A DNA stretch of 64,000 nt from Gemella sp. zg-570 (lineage in GTDB: Bacteria > Bacillota > Bacilli > Staphylococcales > Gemellaceae): positions 643,501-707,500 of the forward strand of contig NZ_CP076443.1 in assembly GCF_018866345.1 (NCBI RefSeq), given 5' to 3'. The position numbers and the translations under genes were made by a program. Of this stretch, positions 63,410 to 64,000 are shown in pieces. Below the pieces are notes generated by a model. It did no database searches. It had not been told where the DNA came from and was given only the letters and a program-made list of their open reading frames with translations. Each line of letters opens with the position of its first letter. The stretch's first letter is position 1.

Positions 63410-63437
63410 TATACATATAATATGTATTATGCGAATA
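63410..63437. other. Candidate dif site (XerS recombination site)
   Basis: A 28-base sequence with 11-6-11 layout: TATACATATAA, TATGTA, TTATGCGAATA. The arms are inverted repeats at 8 of 11 positions. Read on the minus strand it shares TCGCATAA and TTAT with the E. coli dif arms as I remember them (about 18 of 28 bases). It sits between the xerS start and its promoter region. Confidence 0.5.
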
Positions 63438-63540
63438 ATTATATCATACTATAAATTTATATAATATTCAAAATAAAAAGCCGAGATTATTTATCTTGAC
63501 TTAATTTAGCATTTCTTATAGCTTCAAATGAAAGCAAAGT

Positions 63541-63571
63541 AAAAAACTATCTAAGAAATCTTAGATAGTTT
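63541..63571 (-). terminator. rpmB terminator
   Basis: A 13-bp perfect stem AAACTATCTAAGA / TCTTAGATAGTTT; the minus strand continues into six T. Confidence 0.85.
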
Positions 63572-63591
63572 AAAGTTAGTCTTGTGTTTAA

Positions 63592-63780
63592 TTATACACG
63601 TTGCACTTTTCCAGATTTTAAAGCACGGGCAGAAACCCAAACTTTTTTAGGTTCTCCGTCAACTAAAATAGTTACTTTTTGTAAGTTAGCTTTAAATCTT
63701 CTTTTTGTAGCGTTCATTGCATGTGAACGAGTATTTCCTGAACGTGCTTTACGCCCAGTAACGTAACAAACTTTTGCCAT
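63592..63780 (-). CDS. rpmB: 50S ribosomal protein L28
   Basis: The 62-residue protein starts [22 protein letters not shown] and ends [14 protein letters not shown], matching Firmicute L28 throughout. Only one of the zinc cysteines found in some L28 proteins is present. AAAGGAGG lies just before the ATG on the minus strand. It is monocistronic with its own promoter and terminator. Confidence 0.98.
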   Translation of the reverse strand: MAKVCYVTGRKARSGNTRSHAMNATKRRFKANLQKVTILVDGEPKKVWVSARALKSGKVQRV

Positions 63781-63840
63781 GAATTAATCCTCCTTTTTGG
63801 AAATAGTTTATTCATAACATTTACTACATACACAGTTATC

Positions 63841-63869
63841 AGTATAGCACATATTATTAAATATAACAA
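63841..63869 (-). promoter_or_regulatory. rpmB promoter
   Basis: On the minus strand TTGTTA (63869-63864), a 17-base spacer, TATACT (63846-63841), about 60 bases before the ATG. Confidence 0.65.
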
Positions 63870-63958
63870 TAATTTTTCTTAATTTTAATAAAAAAACTTC
63901 TGGTATTGTCAAAATTATTATTTCAAGATGAAATTAATCACCTAAAAATAATAAAAAG

Positions 63959-63976
63959 AAGGATTAATCAATCCTT
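63959..63976 (-). terminator. Probable terminator of a gene entering from the right edge
   Basis: AAGGATT / AATCCTT stem with loop AATC; the minus strand continues into CTTTTTATT. A stop codon for a minus-strand frame lies just before it. Confidence 0.5.
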
Positions 63977-63978
63977 GT

Positions 63979-64000
63979 TTATGCTCGAGATACATAATAT
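63979..64000 (-). CDS. Possible 3' end of a minus-strand gene cut by the window edge
   Basis: Seven codons ending YYVSRA and TAA precede a terminator-like hairpin on the minus strand. Only the position before the hairpin suggests a gene; the product cannot be told. Confidence 0.25.

Noticed and set aside
63485-63540. Minus-strand frame ending LLSFEAIRNAKLSQDK before the xerS promoter region
   Set aside because: Looks protein-like but is only 16 codons after the rpmB terminator with no start; could be a gene tail relic, too short to call.
1-64000. CRISPR arrays, tRNA, rRNA, SRP RNA or tmRNA genes, intact prophage
   Set aside because: No regularly spaced repeats, cloverleaf sequences or phage gene modules were recognised on either strand; xerS alone does not indicate a prophage.

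Overview
The window is a very AT-rich (roughly 30% G+C by eye) low-GC Gram-positive (Firmicutes) chromosome segment with densely packed, mostly plus-strand genes and strong Shine-Dalgarno sites. Gene order repeatedly matches Bacillus/Staphylococcus housekeeping clusters: obg-pheB, tlyA-recN, rsgA-rpe-thiN, rpoY-rnjA, recG-plsX-acpP, tmk-holB-yabB-yazA-rsmI, rimP-nusA-ylxR-ylxQ-infB-rbfA, ylxM-ffh, ybeY-era-recO. EzrA, class A sortase, RNase Y and RNase J1 support a Gram-positive coccus. A reduced Bacillales lineage such as Gemella fits best; the genus is an inference from composition and gene content.

Layout. 1-7 kb: end of a polyamine-binding protein, obg, an ACT regulator, a decayed gene, an RlmCD-type rRNA methyltransferase lacking most Fe-S cysteines, an unknown protein and glyA. 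7-13.8 kb: methionine sulfoxide reductase, tlyA-recN-rsgA-rpe-thiN, and a TauE/DUF1634 pair. 14-19.8 kb: cydABDC (cytochrome bd and its assembly exporter). 19.9-28 kb: truA, ezrA, the nfu / IscA-like / NDH-2 group, a GNAT-aminotransferase fusion, rpoY-rnjA. 28-35 kb: a 61-codon remnant that looks like the ends of sdaAB and sdaAA fused together, recG, sortase, plsX-acpP, an orphan type I hsdS with a G8 tract, and the rplK-rplA operon on the minus strand with a probable L1-binding leader.

35-62 kb is nearly all plus strand: rny, topB, glutathione reductase, transaldolase-like aldolase, the tmk cluster, the rimP-infB translation operon behind a transcription attenuator, an ABC-F protein, ffh, trmL, fhs, ybeY-era-recO-murI-rdgB, a ferredoxin, ftsK and pgsA. 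At 62.2 kb the orientation flips; xerS and rpmB lie on the minus strand, and a 28-bp dif-like sequence with 11-6-11 architecture sits just upstream of xerS, about 2 kb from ftsK.

Functionally, NDH-2 and cydAB would form a short quinone-linked respiratory chain; rny and rnjA supply the main mRNA-decay nucleases; FtsK, XerS and the candidate dif would form the chromosome-dimer resolution system. No tRNA, rRNA, CRISPR array or intact transposon was seen. The observations most worth following are the dif/xerS site, the GNAT-PLP fusion enzyme, the potentially phase-variable orphan hsdS, and the serine dehydratase scar.
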